Below, one piece after another: positions 1-11,277 of a DNA stretch of 45,608 nucleotides. The translations under genes were made by a program, and so were the position numbers. Under the pieces are notes generated by a model. The model was not told where the DNA came from and did not search any database. It saw only the letters and a list, made by a program, of their open reading frames with translations. Source of the DNA: Hofstenia miamia (lineage: Eukaryota > Xenacoelomorpha > Acoela); the NCBI GenBank assembly GCA_004352715.1, contig SCFE01000072.1:801302-846909 (forward strand), given 5' to 3'. The stretch's first letter is position 1; each line of letters starts with the position of its first letter.

Positions 1-1625
1 ACTGCTTTTTTGGTTGGGGTTATCATCCACCCAATGGCTGTTATACATACAATAGTGACAACCTGATTGAATATCTTTGCGAATCCTATAACAGACTCGC
101 CACTAAGACCCAATCTGTCGTCAAAAATAGATTACGAACATCTTGTAGAAAATCTAGTTAAGCAAACATTTATAAACTACTTATAATAAAATTCTAAGGC
201 AATTGAAAAAGACATTTGATAATAAATTATTTTCTTTTGGGTCGGAAACAATGAATATTTCAGCAGTATATTTTTCTTAATATAAATTATTATTGGCTGT
301 ATGATATTTTTCTCAGAGAAGAAAGTTAATATGCTACGAGATACTTTTTGTATTTCTTATCATAGAGATAGAAGTAATTTATCCGGGTCGGTATTTTCTG
401 AAAAAGTGTTATTACTAAGGCGACCATAATTTTAACCTTATTCCCAGAAATTTTAACCTAAAAATTGTATCTTTTTAACTTTATATAACCTTATTTTTCC
501 AATGGAGAAATATGAAAAAAACAACCCATGTAAAATAGAACTGTAGAACAAGTACAAGTATGATTAAACACAGGAAACTCGCATATCATTAATTGTTCTT
601 GTTAAAATAAAGCATGAAATATTTCTCGACATTCTTGGGCAGAAAATTTCTATCTTTCGTTAAGATTTTTCGCAACATCGAGAAGCTACTCTCGACTGAA
701 GCTGATGACGCTGGGGCAACTTAAAGCAACATTTTTAACTTTATAACTTTATGGTCACCCTAGTTATTACATATGCAAGAATGACTGAAAGCAGAACAAT
801 GTTATAAGCGTTTTTGTATACCTATTAAACATGATGAAAAATGAAGTGACGGTGCAGAAATTTCTCACCATCACTACATGCAAGACATGGTAACGTTTAA
901 CCAAAGCAACATTTATAATATTGTAGTTCTGATACAACAAGTATACTAAAATTATGAAAATCAGTAGCTTGTATTATTTATTTCTTTAATGAATCACAAA
1001 TCAACTGTGAATCACCTACTTGCAGATACCTTCCACTTCAATCAGGAAGTTGTTCCTCTAGCACGTAATTTTATGACTTTTCACTAATTTGCATATTTTA
1101 TTAAAATTCTACTTTAAAATCAGTAAAGCGACTTTGTCAACAGGAAGACCAATTTACTTCCCAAAATTATACGAATCAAGACTCTATTTTTGCAAAATGA
1201 GATTAAACAACTTATCCAAGATTTTAATTATAATTATACGAAATGTTCTGTCATCTTATATAAAATTGGACAAAATTTATTTCTTAAGTGCTATACTGTC
1301 GGGAATAACTTTTTTAATTACACTGTCTAACAGTAAATAAGATCATAAAAGCCATACTATGTCTCATACTAATTCGACAATTCTGCAGTCATTTTTCTCC
1401 TATCACCCTCTAATATTTGTAGGTAGCACATGTCACGTATATATGTACATGTATTTATGCTTGAAAGAAACATTTGCCAGAGTTACTTTATGTTAACAGT
1501 TTTTTGTGATGCAAAAGAAAATACCTGTTACAAATTTTCAATATTATTTAGATGTTAACATGTGTAGTTACGGGCAAGAAAATATGATTTATGTCTAATT
1601 TTAATACACTTACTAAATGCCACTG
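1..1625. other. AT-rich non-coding DNA, nothing recognised
   Basis: No open reading frame here looks protein-coding. The longest, at 1089-1340, is low-complexity and resembles no family I know. No RNA gene, inverted repeat or microsatellite stands out. Confidence 0.6.
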
Positions 1626-2744
1626 ACCTTGGGTAGGGCTCGTAGCCCCACCTTTCAAAATAGGCCCTTTGGTTTGTCCGTGCCCGTATACTAAGCACGT
1701 TCTGCCTGTAGCTTAATGTTATTTAACTAATATTGCTTGATACAACCAGAAAACCTTCAACAGTGCTATTAAAAAAACATACTTAAGCTCTCATGACCAT
1801 CAATAAAGTTTACACCAATAACAAAATTTAGTTTTTTTGTTTATATCACTGAGAAGTTTAACATTACAACTATAATGTCATAATTAAGTCCCGTTTTCAG
1901 TAGATGAATCAACAAGTATTGCCAATCATTGAGGAAGCGTGCTTCAAATATCCAAATCATAATCAAGACCAGGATATATATGCTTAATGCAAAAAGCATA
2001 TTTTTACGCATATTTGGATACAGTTTTCTTTAACGTGTATTTCTATGATAGCTCGCATATTCCATCGTATTTCACACGCGACTACCACAGATGCCAAATA
2101 TTTCCCTGAATTTTCTCTTCTTGCAACAGCTCGAAACTGAAGATTTTGAAACTAATTTATTTGCTGAACGACAACTTAATGTAGATATTGTGTTTCATTG
2201 CGGTATCTTTCAGTTTTTCCTGACGCTGAAATCCAGCTACAAGTGCCTTTTTTGCAATCAGGTTGAATTACGATGATGTCATAGAACTAATACAGGGGGA
2301 GGCGAGATTACAAAAAAAGCTGGATGCCATTTTTAAGGAATTCTCGATTTACTATCCATGAGAATATTCACCCAAGCTATAAAGAAGAAAAATGCATGTA
2401 TATAATGTTAATCCATTAAATGCTATATACAGAAAGATATAGAGAGTATACCTTTACAATCAAATATCTGTTTCCATTAATGTAGTTTTTACCCAAATTT
2501 TAAATCATATTTTCGAAATTTCACAAAATTGTTTGATTACACTTATTTTGGAACATTTTTAGGCTTATAAATACGGGCCTGCCCATCATTGAAAAAGCAT
2601 CAATCAGAATGAAAATAATTCAATTGAAACTATATTGCAATGCTTGTATGACATTGTATACGTATATTTCATTAATTCGTCTTCTGACGTTATAACTCAC
2701 GTTTCTTATGCTACAATATAATGTACATAAGTACTGTATTACTA

Positions 2745-3611
2745 GGTTGTCCCAAAAGTTCGTAAACACTTGAAAAAATTAAATTTTATGCATTTTTTAA
2801 TTACTATATTTTTTGCGTTTATATTGTTATAGTAATATTCATTTTTTGATCCAGGTAATGGATAAAATTGAGCTGCGAGTTTTGGTTCGCTACTGCTGGA
2901 AGAGAGGTCTTTCCACTAGAAAAGCTGTTGAAGAGATTTGTGCTGCCAAAGGTAAAGAAACAATTGCATATGCGGCGATCTCAAAATGGTACAAGCGTTT
3001 CGAATCTGGCGACATGAGTCTTGAAGATATGCCTCGTTCAGGTCGGCCGTTAAAGCTGGATGATGGAGACTTAAAAACCGGGTTGAACATTGCTCCTTNN
3101 NNNNNNNNNNNNNNNNNNNNNNNNNNNNNNNNNNNNNNNNNNNNNNNNNNNNNNNNNNNNNNNNNNNNNNNNNNNNNNNNNNNNNNNNNNNNNNNNNNNN
3201 NNNNNNNNNNNNNNNNNNNNNNNNNNNNNNNNNNNNNNNNNNNNNNNNNNNNNNNNNNNNNNNNNNNNNNNNNNNNNNNNNNNNNNNNNNNNNNNNNNNN
3301 NNNNNNNNNNNNNNNNNNNNNNNNNNNNNNNNNNNNNNNNNNNNNNNNNNNNNNNNNNNNNNNNNNNNNNNNNNNNNNNNNNNNNNNNNNNNNNNNNACT
3401 TAAAAACCGGGTTGAACATTGCTCCTTCATCGAGCACTCGAGAATTGGCTGGTGAGCTTGGAGTTGGCAAATCGACAATTCACCGACACTTGAAGCAACT
3501 TGATTTTGTTCACAAAAAGCCGCGCCAAGATCCTCACGAACTCACCGAAGCACAAGCCAACAGACGAGGAATCGTACATTTTTCAAGTGTTTACGAACTT
3601 TTGGGACAACC
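2745..3611 (+). mobile_element. Mariner-family element, internally deleted, perfect 33-bp TIRs
   Basis: The left terminal inverted repeat begins ggttgtcccaaaagttcgt at 2745-2777. Its exact reverse complement lies at 3579-3611, so 33 of 33 bases match. Both ends are flanked by TA (2743-2744 and 3612-3613), the mariner/Tc1 target dinucleotide. Between the repeats only the N-terminal DNA-binding part of a mariner transposase is encoded. The catalytic DDD domain is missing and coding sequence runs straight into the right repeat. As assembled it spans 867 bp including 299 N. If the gap is spurious, the real length is about 538 bp. Perfect repeats suggest a fairly recent insertion. Confidence 0.85.
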
Positions 3612-3741
3612 TAATATTATTAAAGCAATAGCGAATGACAGTGAAGTGGAATTCCTTAAAATTGATGAAGGCAATGAATTTTATTTGAAATATTTTATGT
3701 ACTGTTTTGTAATTCTTACTATAAATCTACATGAAGGTTAA
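2858..3741 (+). pseudogene. Mariner transposase N-terminal half (paired-like HTH domain only), split by N gap
   Basis: The start at 2858 is chosen because the product then begins MDKIELRVLVRYCWKRG, the usual mariner N-terminus; an upstream ATG-less extension from 2813 has no family support. The first helix-turn-helix is followed by the PRSGRP linker, then (after the gap) by the second helix-turn-helix STRELAGELGVGKSTIHRHL and the RPRQ-like HELTEAQANRR segment, all typical of mariner transposases. Family members continue for about 230 more residues carrying the catalytic aspartates. Here the frame enters the right TIR at about 3579 and runs into flanking DNA, stopping at 3739-3741. The product could bind TIRs but not cut. 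Pre- and post-gap parts are in the same frame if the 30-nt duplicated contig ends are merged. Confidence 0.8.
3099..3397. other. Assembly gap (299 N), probably spurious
   Basis: The 30 bases before the gap (3069-3098, starting acttaaaaaccggg) are identical to the 30 bases after it (3398-3427). Two contigs that overlap by 30 nt seem to have been scaffolded with an artificial gap. Merging them keeps the mariner reading frame open. Confidence 0.8.
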
Positions 3742-3950
3742 TGTTACACAAATTAAATTACATAGATATATACATGTACATGTAGAATAGATCTAATGTA
3801 CATTAAGCAAATGATTTTAAGAATTAAGACCTCGAACAACAGCAACAAATGTTGATGCAGAGCCCGTATGCCCGGCCCCTGCCCGTACTATAGAAGCCCA
3901 TGCCCGTACATCGTTGTTCGTGCCCGTTTCGGGCCCTACCCCAGCCAATA

Positions 3951-4561
3951 ACTGTAATTTCAATTGCACAATAACGCTCTTCATTATATTTGAAAGCTTA
4001 TTTTATCAAAAATAAGCTATTAATTAATACAATAGGCTATCGTAAGAGTATCAAAATCACCTATCAATATAAATTAGTTTCTTTCAAAATTATAAAAATA
4101 ATCCAATTTTGTGAATGTCAGTCTGTTTAATATTTATAAAATCATTCCAAAAGTATTATTGCACCTTCTGGTGCATCATGCTGCAGCATCCAGCAAAGTT
4201 CGGTAGGCATTGATGCATAAAACTTCCCTTTATAGAATTTTGCAGATGAGAAAGTTTTATTAATGGAAGTCTTCTGCATCAATTTTGGCCGATATTTCCT
4301 CGATGCTACAGCATGACGCATCTTAAGTTCTTAATTAACAAAAGGCACTTTCGGAAATATTATTTTTAAATAATCTTATCGGTATTAAACAAACTGATAT
4401 TCACAAAAATTGCATTTTTACACATTCTGCAAAAATTTGATTTATGTTAATTAGTTATTTTGATGAGTTATGATAACTAATTTCATTGAATAATAGCTTA
4501 TGCTAAAAGCTCATAAAATATGCTTTTAAATAAAATTTTGCTATACAGTTGAAATTACGGT
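3951..4561. repeat. Foldback (large inverted-repeat) element, arms about 300 bp
   Basis: The whole interval is an imperfect palindrome centred near 4256. The left outer end actgtaatttcaa (3951) pairs with ttgaaattacggt ending at 4561. A middle segment, gtgaatgtcagtctgttta (about 4112), pairs with its complement near 4385-4405. The inner segment catcatgctgcagcatcc (about 4174) pairs with the one at 4302-4320. No coding sequence is present. It fits a MITE or foldback transposon; a transcript through it would fold into a long hairpin. I see no clear target-site duplication. Confidence 0.75.
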
Positions 4562-7322
4562 GTCTGAAAATTAGAAATACACCATGATTTCATGTACATA
4601 TAAATTTTTTTTAAATAAATTAAAAATATGTAGTGTGTATATTCTGTTGAACAAAGCTTGTTGATAACTTCATAAGCCTTTTACAAAACTGAAGGGTGAA
4701 AATGGCCTACAAAAATATAATCATTGTGGTGATATTAGTAAAGGAAATTACATAGCTTTCATCAAATTTATTGAAAGTTGAAATTTGTAGGACAGTTAAT
4801 TCTTTGCTACTTTTCATTTTCGAATTCAATATCACTGTTGGCATTTTTATTCAATATTGGGATTAATATTTCTCAGCTAGAAGCATGTTAAGTCTCAAAG
4901 TTCTTACCCATTATGTAAAATAGAACTTGTGTAAATAGGGAATGTCTTAAAAAAATTTTTACACCTGTTTTGATGAAATTATTTTATTCAATGAATATAA
5001 CAACTCTAAAAAATTGAATTATTATGACATTAACTTACAAAATTTTGCTTAACTATATAAAAAGTAGTGCATTTCGCTTGCCCTAAACCGCAGAAATTTA
5101 AAACTTTTCAACACATTTTTTCCAAGTATTAAGTGGACACATTTTAATATAAAAAACAAATATCTACAAAGTATGTACAAAATTGGTTTTACAATGGGAA
5201 TAAATATTAAAATGAAAATTTATTTAAAATGAGAAACTAATTTATGAAAATTTTCCATTCTAGAAAGTCACATACATGTAAGATTGACGGTTAGTGGATA
5301 TTAAACAACTTGAAAGATTGACTTTATAATTGTATACTACGTTAAATTAATTTTACAATCAAGGATGTATACAGCTGTTGGACACACAAAGGAAGTAATC
5401 TGGGGCATTCTTAAAAAACAAATGAGTGAATTAAGTTCACCGTTTGTTCATTAACCTAATTATTTGTTCAACTACAAAGATTAAATCTGCAAGAGACTTT
5501 TAAAGAGTTGTAAGTCAATTATAAATATCTGCGAAGTAAATTGCAAGTAATAAGTAAGCTTCAAATATAAAATGAATATCCTTAAACTTTTGGAATAAAC
5601 TTTTCGAATTGAATTAGAAGTAGCATACATAGCTGTAAATCCTCTGGTTTAGCCCTTTGCAGTGCCAGGCAGAGACAGTTTAGGATATTTCCAAGATTCA
5701 TGGGCCATAGAACCCTTCAAACAGACCCACACTTCTATGGCAATGATCCACCCTCAATGAATCTATATCCACAAAGAATTGTTGTGAGGCTCATTAACAC
5801 ACGACTTAATCTATAATCAAAGTACAAGAAGCACAAGTAACTAACCCTCAAAAAATATTTTAAATAAAACAATTTGTTACGCAAAAATGCACTTACAGTT
5901 CAGGGGCAATTTCTAATTATTCCGCTTCCGAATTATTTGGAATTCGCATTTGTTTTTCCATTCTCAAAATAGGTAGATATATGACCCCTTACATGTTGAC
6001 CCATGACCCACTGTGACCAAACAAATTTGCGATCAATTTTATCAAGTGGTCATTGGCAACGCTGGTAGCCATATTACCACGATGAATTTGTCAATTGCAG
6101 ATATATATATATATATATTATTGATTTGCAAGTAATCAACATTTTGCAGTAAAAAAACTTTTTCCTAATAGTTTTATCAGATTTGTAGTTCCCAATTAGC
6201 CCTGCTTTTTTCAAATTTTTTTTTCAAATTTATAGATAAAATATTCCTGTTGAAAGCTAGATTGGGCCAAAACTGTAAAATTAGATCATACCTATAGTTA
6301 AGCGCTGACTTCCCACTCTAAACTAAGCGTTATTTGACATAAAATTGTTTTGTCAATCTCTACTTAAATCAGTCCTTGCTTAAAAATTTATAATATAAAT
6401 ATAATTCTTGCAAAACCTGGACATATATAGACAGCAAACTAGTTCAAAAATATCTTTTAAAATGACTTTTAGTCGATTATTTATAAGTCAGTAAATCAAA
6501 TTTTCAAACATAGTGACAAATTTGGCCAATAATTTTAAGTATTTTCCTGAATTAATAATATTTACCATTATTTGCAATTTCATTAAAAATAAAAAAGTTT
6601 TTTATAAATACTGCTATTACTAGTACGAATTTATTAATAAAACAATTGAAGGTTTTGTAGTTATCATCGTCAATTCTGTTCCCATTGAATTTTCTCCTAT
6701 AATTTTATTAAAACGCTCAGGGTTAACACTAAGTTTCAAAAGTTATATCAATAACGGTAAGCATGATATGTTAAAATCATAAGTCCATATAGAATACTAT
6801 TTCTTATTAAAAGGCTTTTGCATGTTTAAAATTACCAAGAAATTTATGAAATTTCGGTTTAATGATAAAACTATGTGTTATTGATTTTGACGGAGTTTCT
6901 TCTGTTAAAGTTAGCATGTGGCTGATAGCTGTGAAATCCTCCTCTGAAACACCAGTAGAGCGTATAATTTTCACGACTTTGACTGCTCACAATAGACGCT
7001 GTTTTGCTAATGAAGATAAATTAAAGTAATCAATTAATATATAAAATTTAAGACACTTGTAATTTTCGTTAAATTTGAATCTGTGACGGAGCAGATCATT
7101 AAGTAAATGTATTTTCACCAATAGTCTCAATGATGGTCAATTTTGATCGTAATGAGTTGATTAACATCGTCAAATGTCACATCATCACTAATTATTCCAA
7201 TAACTAAAAGATTGCAAGGTCGAGAATCTTTAATATGTAAATATATTTGAGTTTACTCCATTATTAAAGCGAACATTCGAATATATACACCTATATTATA
7301 ATGTAATTTACACCCAATAAAT
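4562..7322. other. AT-rich non-coding DNA
   Basis: No coding region is recognised. There is a short (AT)n run at about 6100-6119. A slightly less AT-rich patch at 5640-5790 resembles nothing I can name and could be an old interspersed repeat. Confidence 0.55.
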
Positions 7323-7739
7323 TTGACCCTAATTTTTACTCATATTCACAATGAAGACCTTTCTGTTTGCCTTGCCCAATTTTTATTTTCATTTGAAATT
7401 CATTCTAATGACATTAATTTTGTTTCGATTTGGTATGAAAAACTATTTATTATAATTTCCAGGATTGTCAACACAAAACGAACCAGCAGACGTATCTTAC
7501 CTAACTATTGGACATCGCATACTGTTCACATTTATAACAAATTGAAGGCAATTTATGAAATGTTTCTTTCAAGAAAATCTTCAAAATTAAACCTAATATA
7601 CTACAAAACAACAAAGGATCTATTAAATTCTATTGAACTTGATCAGTTAATTTATGTAAGAAGCTTCATAGATACTTCAGATATAAATTCGTGTTACAAA
7701 CTTATTAGATTTTTATCCCAAACCAATGTATCTAGATAA
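7323..7739 (+). pseudogene. Endonuclease-RT linker segment of CR1-like ORF2
   Basis: The residues PNYWTSHTVHIYNKLKAI and LLNSIELDQLIYVRSF resemble the post-endonuclease linker found just before the RT fingers in CR1/jockey-group elements. The frame stops at 7737-7739; a one-base shift continues it as DKDFEISNLFNRYF, which is also typical of this linker. It lies directly upstream of, and collinear with, the RT remains. Confidence 0.65.
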
Positions 7740-8901
7740 AGATTTTGAAATCTCTAACTTATTTAATCGTTACTTCGCCTGTATTTTTTCACCGAGTTTT
7801 GTGTGATTTCCTAAAATTTTTCTAAAAATTCAAATACCACCAAACAGGTTACCAAACTTTTCTCTAAATGCAATCCAAAAGGATGTGGTCCAGACAACAT
7901 TCCCGGAGTATTTCTAAAAAGCATGCTTTATGTTGGCGCTTCATGTATAAAACTATTTAATCATATATTCAATACTTGCGAATTCCCGAAATTATGGAAA
8001 ACTTCTTATATTTACCCTTCACACAAACGTGGACCAAAAAATGTAATTAGAAATTATGGTCCCATTAGTATTTTATGTAAAATATCATTACTATATTAAC
8101 GTATTATATTTGAAGCACATTTTCCAATAATTAAAGAAAAACTAACGTATTCTCAAAAGTAACTCAACTTCTTATTTTAATGGATCGATTGTTCTCCGAT
8201 TTTGATGGAAATATGTCATGTATGATATTATATCTTGACTTTAGTAAAGCTTTTGATAAAGTTCCATATGGACCACACGGACACATGGATTGAATGTTCC
8301 ACACAATTTTCTAAACTTAATTGCATCATACCTATTAAATAGAACTCAACAGGATATTGTAAACAACACAAAATCTGAATTATTTCCAGTTACTAATGGT
8401 GTACCACAAGGATCTGTACTTGGACCTCTATACTTTTTAATTCCTTTATTAATTATTTGCCTGATCAATGTATTGGATACAATGCCAGTTCTATTTGTTG
8501 ATGATACAAAGATAATAGGTCAAAACTGCACTGATTTACAATCAGATCTAAACCTGTGTTTGTTGTGGGCAAAAGAAAACAGAATGGAATTTAACTTTGA
8601 TAAACTTCAAATATTTACTATTATGCCTCCAGAAACTACTATTCAGTTAATTAATGCTGTAAGATTAGCTCTTCATTTTCTCTTAAAGATCTTGGCGTTA
8701 CGATCTCAAATAACTTTTCTTGGAGAAATTATTTCTATCATAAGAACTAAACCATTCAATACTAACTTCAAAATAAAAAATCTCTATAATTTATTGATTT
8801 TATCATCTCTTCTTTATGCTTCCCCAATTTGGTATGCAAATAAAAGTGATGTAAATCGCTTAGAAAAATTTTACAACGAGAAAATTACAAGTCTCGTTTA
8901 A
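7740..8901 (+). pseudogene. Decayed reverse transcriptase domain of CR1-like element
   Basis: Across several frames the RT motifs follow in the right order. They are NPKGCGPDNIPGVFLK (motif 1, about 7870), NYGPISIL (motif 2, about 8055), LDFSKAFDKVPY (motif A with catalytic Asp, about 8236-8270), NGVPQGSVLGPLYFL (motif B, about 8396) and FVDDTKI (motif C, usually F/YADD, about 8490). The thumb-like segment SDLNLCLLWAKENRMEF follows. The open frame 8290-8901 covers motifs B and C and the thumb. Stops near 8096 and frameshifts around motif A and the thumb show it is dead. RT would copy the element RNA at nicked chromosomal DNA. Confidence 0.85.
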
Positions 8902-9112
8902 TTCTATTAAATATTTTGCCTATGTTTTCAAGCTTTAACTTTTTGATCTATTACTTTTTAATAAGCTCCTAAACAATAAATTTGATTTTAAAATCTGTAA
9001 CTTTGTATACTTTAAGACTGTACGTCGTTCAAATTTATGAAGTTCAAATCACATTATCTTTGAAAGCAAAATTTGTAGAAAATCGAAGACATCTCAAAAT
9101 TTTTTCCATCAT

Positions 9113-9298
9113 GTGGTTCCACTAGCCAACTTCATTCATTTGAAAACATCTATTAATCTTCTTAATGCACCAAAAGATGTAAATCACAATTTAAAAAACT
9201 TTTTTGGACGTTTTTCAAATCAAATTATACAGTTGAAGATCCTTGCACCAATTATATCGCCTGCTCTTGTAATACATGTCACTCAAAACAAGGATTAA
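9113..9298 (+). pseudogene. C-terminal region of the CR1-like ORF2
   Basis: This frame ends the element. In the neighbouring frame at about 9228-9285 the end reads CTNYIACSCNTC, a Cys-rich C-terminus of a kind seen at the ends of the other CR1-like elements in this window (10594-11277 and 39897-41352). It is followed by a short 3' UTR and the (TAA)n tract. Confidence 0.55.
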
Positions 9299-9357
9299 AC
9301 TTTTATTAATGCAGTTGAATATATTTTTAAAAAAAAATTTGTTTAAATAAAAGTCTT

Positions 9358-9358
<1 letters not shown>

Positions 9359-9406
<48 letters not shown>
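9359..9406. repeat. (TAA)n microsatellite, about 16 units
   Basis: Uninterrupted TAA repeat. It is the 3' tail position of the CR1-like element to the left and the 5' boundary of an R4/Dong fragment to the right. Confidence 0.95.
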
Positions 9407-9408
<2 letters not shown>

Positions 9409-9593
9409 GTAAGTGATAAGTGTAGGCTATGTAAGAAAGAGGCGAAGACAGTAGATCATCTGATAGCAGGGCGTGAGAAGTTGGCACAGAATGAGTATAA
9501 GTTCAGGCATGACAAGGTGGGAAGAATGGTACATTGGAGTTTGAGCAGGCAGCATGGGTTAGAAGCAGGAGACAAGTGGTATGAGCACAAGCC
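9407..9593 (+). pseudogene. R4/Dong-type retrotransposon fragment (CCHC knuckle and start of endonuclease)
   Basis: This stretch is nearly identical to 16705-16893 of the fuller copy. It begins at the [11 protein letters not shown] segment directly after the (TAA)n tract and runs into an N gap. It encodes the CX2CX8HX4C knuckle that precedes the restriction-like endonuclease of R2/R4-type elements. Visible changes include Glu to Lys within the knuckle and loss of the fourth zinc ligand (Cys to Arg, AGREKL instead of AGCEKL), so this copy is probably defective. The 5'-truncated start flush with TAA repeats fits R4-clade integration. Confidence 0.8.
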
Positions 9594-10593
9594 NNNNNNN
9601 NNNNNNNNNNNNNNNNNNNNNNNNNNNNNNNNNNNNNNNNNNNNNNNNNNNNNNNNNNNNNNNNNNNNNNNNNNNNNNNNNNNNNNNNNNNNNNNNNNNN
9701 NNNNNNNNNNNNNNNNNNNNNNNNNNNNNNNNNNNNNNNNNNNNNNNNNNNNNNNNNNNNNNNNNNNNNNNNNNNNNNNNNNNNNNNNNNNNNNNNNNNN
9801 NNNNNNNNNNNNNNNNNNNNNNNNNNNNNNNNNNNNNNNNNNNNNNNNNNNNNNNNNNNNNNNNNNNNNNNNNNNNNNNNNNNNNNNNNNNNNNNNNNNN
9901 NNNNNNNNNNNNNNNNNNNNNNNNNNNNNNNNNNNNNNNNNNNNNNNNNNNNNNNNNNNNNNNNNNNNNNNNNNNNNNNNNNNNNNNNNNNNNNNNNNNN
10001 NNNNNNNNNNNNNNNNNNNNNNNNNNNNNNNNNNNNNNNNNNNNNNNNNNNNNNNNNNNNNNNNNNNNNNNNNNNNNNNNNNNNNNNNNNNNNNNNNNNN
10101 NNNNNNNNNNNNNNNNNNNNNNNNNNNNNNNNNNNNNNNNNNNNNNNNNNNNNNNNNNNNNNNNNNNNNNNNNNNNNNNNNNNNNNNNNNNNNNNNNNNN
10201 NNNNNNNNNNNNNNNNNNNNNNNNNNNNNNNNNNNNNNNNNNNNNNNNNNNNNNNNNNNNNNNNNNNNNNNNNNNNNNNNNNNNNNNNNNNNNNNNNNNN
10301 NNNNNNNNNNNNNNNNNNNNNNNNNNNNNNNNNNNNNNNNNNNNNNNNNNNNNNNNNNNNNNNNNNNNNNNNNNNNNNNNNNNNNNNNNNNNNNNNNNNN
10401 NNNNNNNNNNNNNNNNNNNNNNNNNNNNNNNNNNNNNNNNNNNNNNNNNNNNNNNNNNNNNNNNNNNNNNNNNNNNNNNNNNNNNNNNNNNNNNNNNNNN
10501 NNNNNNNNNNNNNNNNNNNNNNNNNNNNNNNNNNNNNNNNNNNNNNNNNNNNNNNNNNNNNNNNNNNNNNNNNNNNNNNNNNNNNNNNNNNNN
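9594..10593. other. Assembly gap, exactly 1000 N
   Basis: The round length suggests an estimated gap. It separates an R4 fragment from the 3' part of a different, CR1-like family, so the junction between them is not resolved. Confidence 0.95.
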
Positions 10594-11277
10594 GTCTTTG
10601 CGTCTCCGCAAAGCTAATTCCTCGCTATTTGCCCTTTTCCGTAATGTTCCTTTTAATACCTCGTCCACTGTGAAGCTCTCTTTGTTCAAGTCCATTCCTC
10701 GCGCCATTCGTCTCTACGCGTCTCCTTGTTGGTGGCCTTCTCGTGCTTTGTTCCACTCCATGGAACATTTCCAGAAACGTGCTTTCAAATGGATTTCCTC
10801 TTTGGACTATAAAGACGCTCTGCTGAAATTCTCCACTCTCCCACTGTCACTCTATTTCCATGCCAGTGATCTCCTTCTGTTCAATCGACTACTGACTCGG
10901 AAGTTAGCCTTGATCCATTTGATTTTTCTTGTTTTCTAACTCCCACTCTACTCGCGCTGATGGTGCTGTGACGTTCTCTGTTCGTCGTCTCAAGAAACAT
11001 CAAGAAAAACATTCGTTTTTCAATCGTGTTTGTGCTTCTGCTAATTTCTTACTGACTCTAAATCCCCCAACGACCATTGATTTTTTCCTCGCCTACGACC
11101 TTCAAGAAATCTTTGATGCCTTTCCTCTTCGATGCTCCTTTGTCTCACTTTGACTACTCTTCCATCTGCTCGTACTTCATCCTGTGTGACTGCTCCCGTT
11201 GTCGACTGATTTGACTTTTTAATTTTTGTTTTGTTTCGCCATAACCGGCTTAATAAAGTCTTTCATTATTATTATTA
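10594..11277 (+). mobile_element. 3' end of a second CR1-like retrotransposon (family B)
   Basis: The first frame (10594-10939) encodes an RT thumb/C-terminal region with FKSIPRAIRLYASPCWWPSR and FQKRAFKWISSLDYKDAL, typical of the segment after motif C in CR1/jockey-group elements. A frameshift near 10930 passes the reading to 10929-11153 (HSFFNRVCASANFL). Another leads to the Cys-rich end CSYFILCDCSRCRLI at about 11168-11212. The 3' UTR contains a possible polyadenylation signal (aataaa, about 11250) and ends in (ATT)n at 11263-11277. The same family occurs at 12894-13738. The start is hidden by the gap. Confidence 0.8.

Larger units (their letters stand above)
1634..3938. mobile_element. 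Possible hAT-like element bracket with short terminal inverted repeats
   Basis: The left edge reads tagggctcg at 1634 and the right edge reads cgggcccta ending at 3938, an imperfect inverted pair. Both edges carry GC-rich islands with repeated GCCCGT/CCCG motifs (1650-1695 and 3860-3938) that contrast with the AT-rich surroundings, and another such island lies at 2573-2587. The 8-bp flanks match poorly (3 of 8), so no clear target duplication supports it. The mariner at 2745-3611 would be nested inside. The two ends could instead belong to separate elements. Confidence 0.25.
7323..9358 (+). mobile_element. CR1/jockey-group non-LTR retrotransposon, 5'-truncated and decayed
   Basis: This is one continuous retrotransposon relic read on the plus strand. 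It contains the linker between endonuclease and reverse transcriptase (7323-7739), RT fingers (about 7855-8090), palm with motifs A, B and C (about 8215-8540), thumb (8580-8901), the C-terminal region (9113-9298) and a short 3' UTR with an AATAAA-like stretch ending in a (TAA)n tail. No endonuclease is seen upstream, so it is 5'-truncated, as is usual for target-primed reverse transcription. Several frameshifts and stops make it inactive. Confidence 0.85.

Noticed and set aside
1089-1340. 83-residue plus-strand ORF
   Set aside because: Low-complexity Ile/Leu/Ser-rich frame in AT-rich DNA with no recognisable domain.
3861-3940. Short repeated GCCCGT words, considered as a CRISPR-like array
   Set aside because: There is no regular repeat-spacer spacing, and the context is a eukaryotic transposon end.
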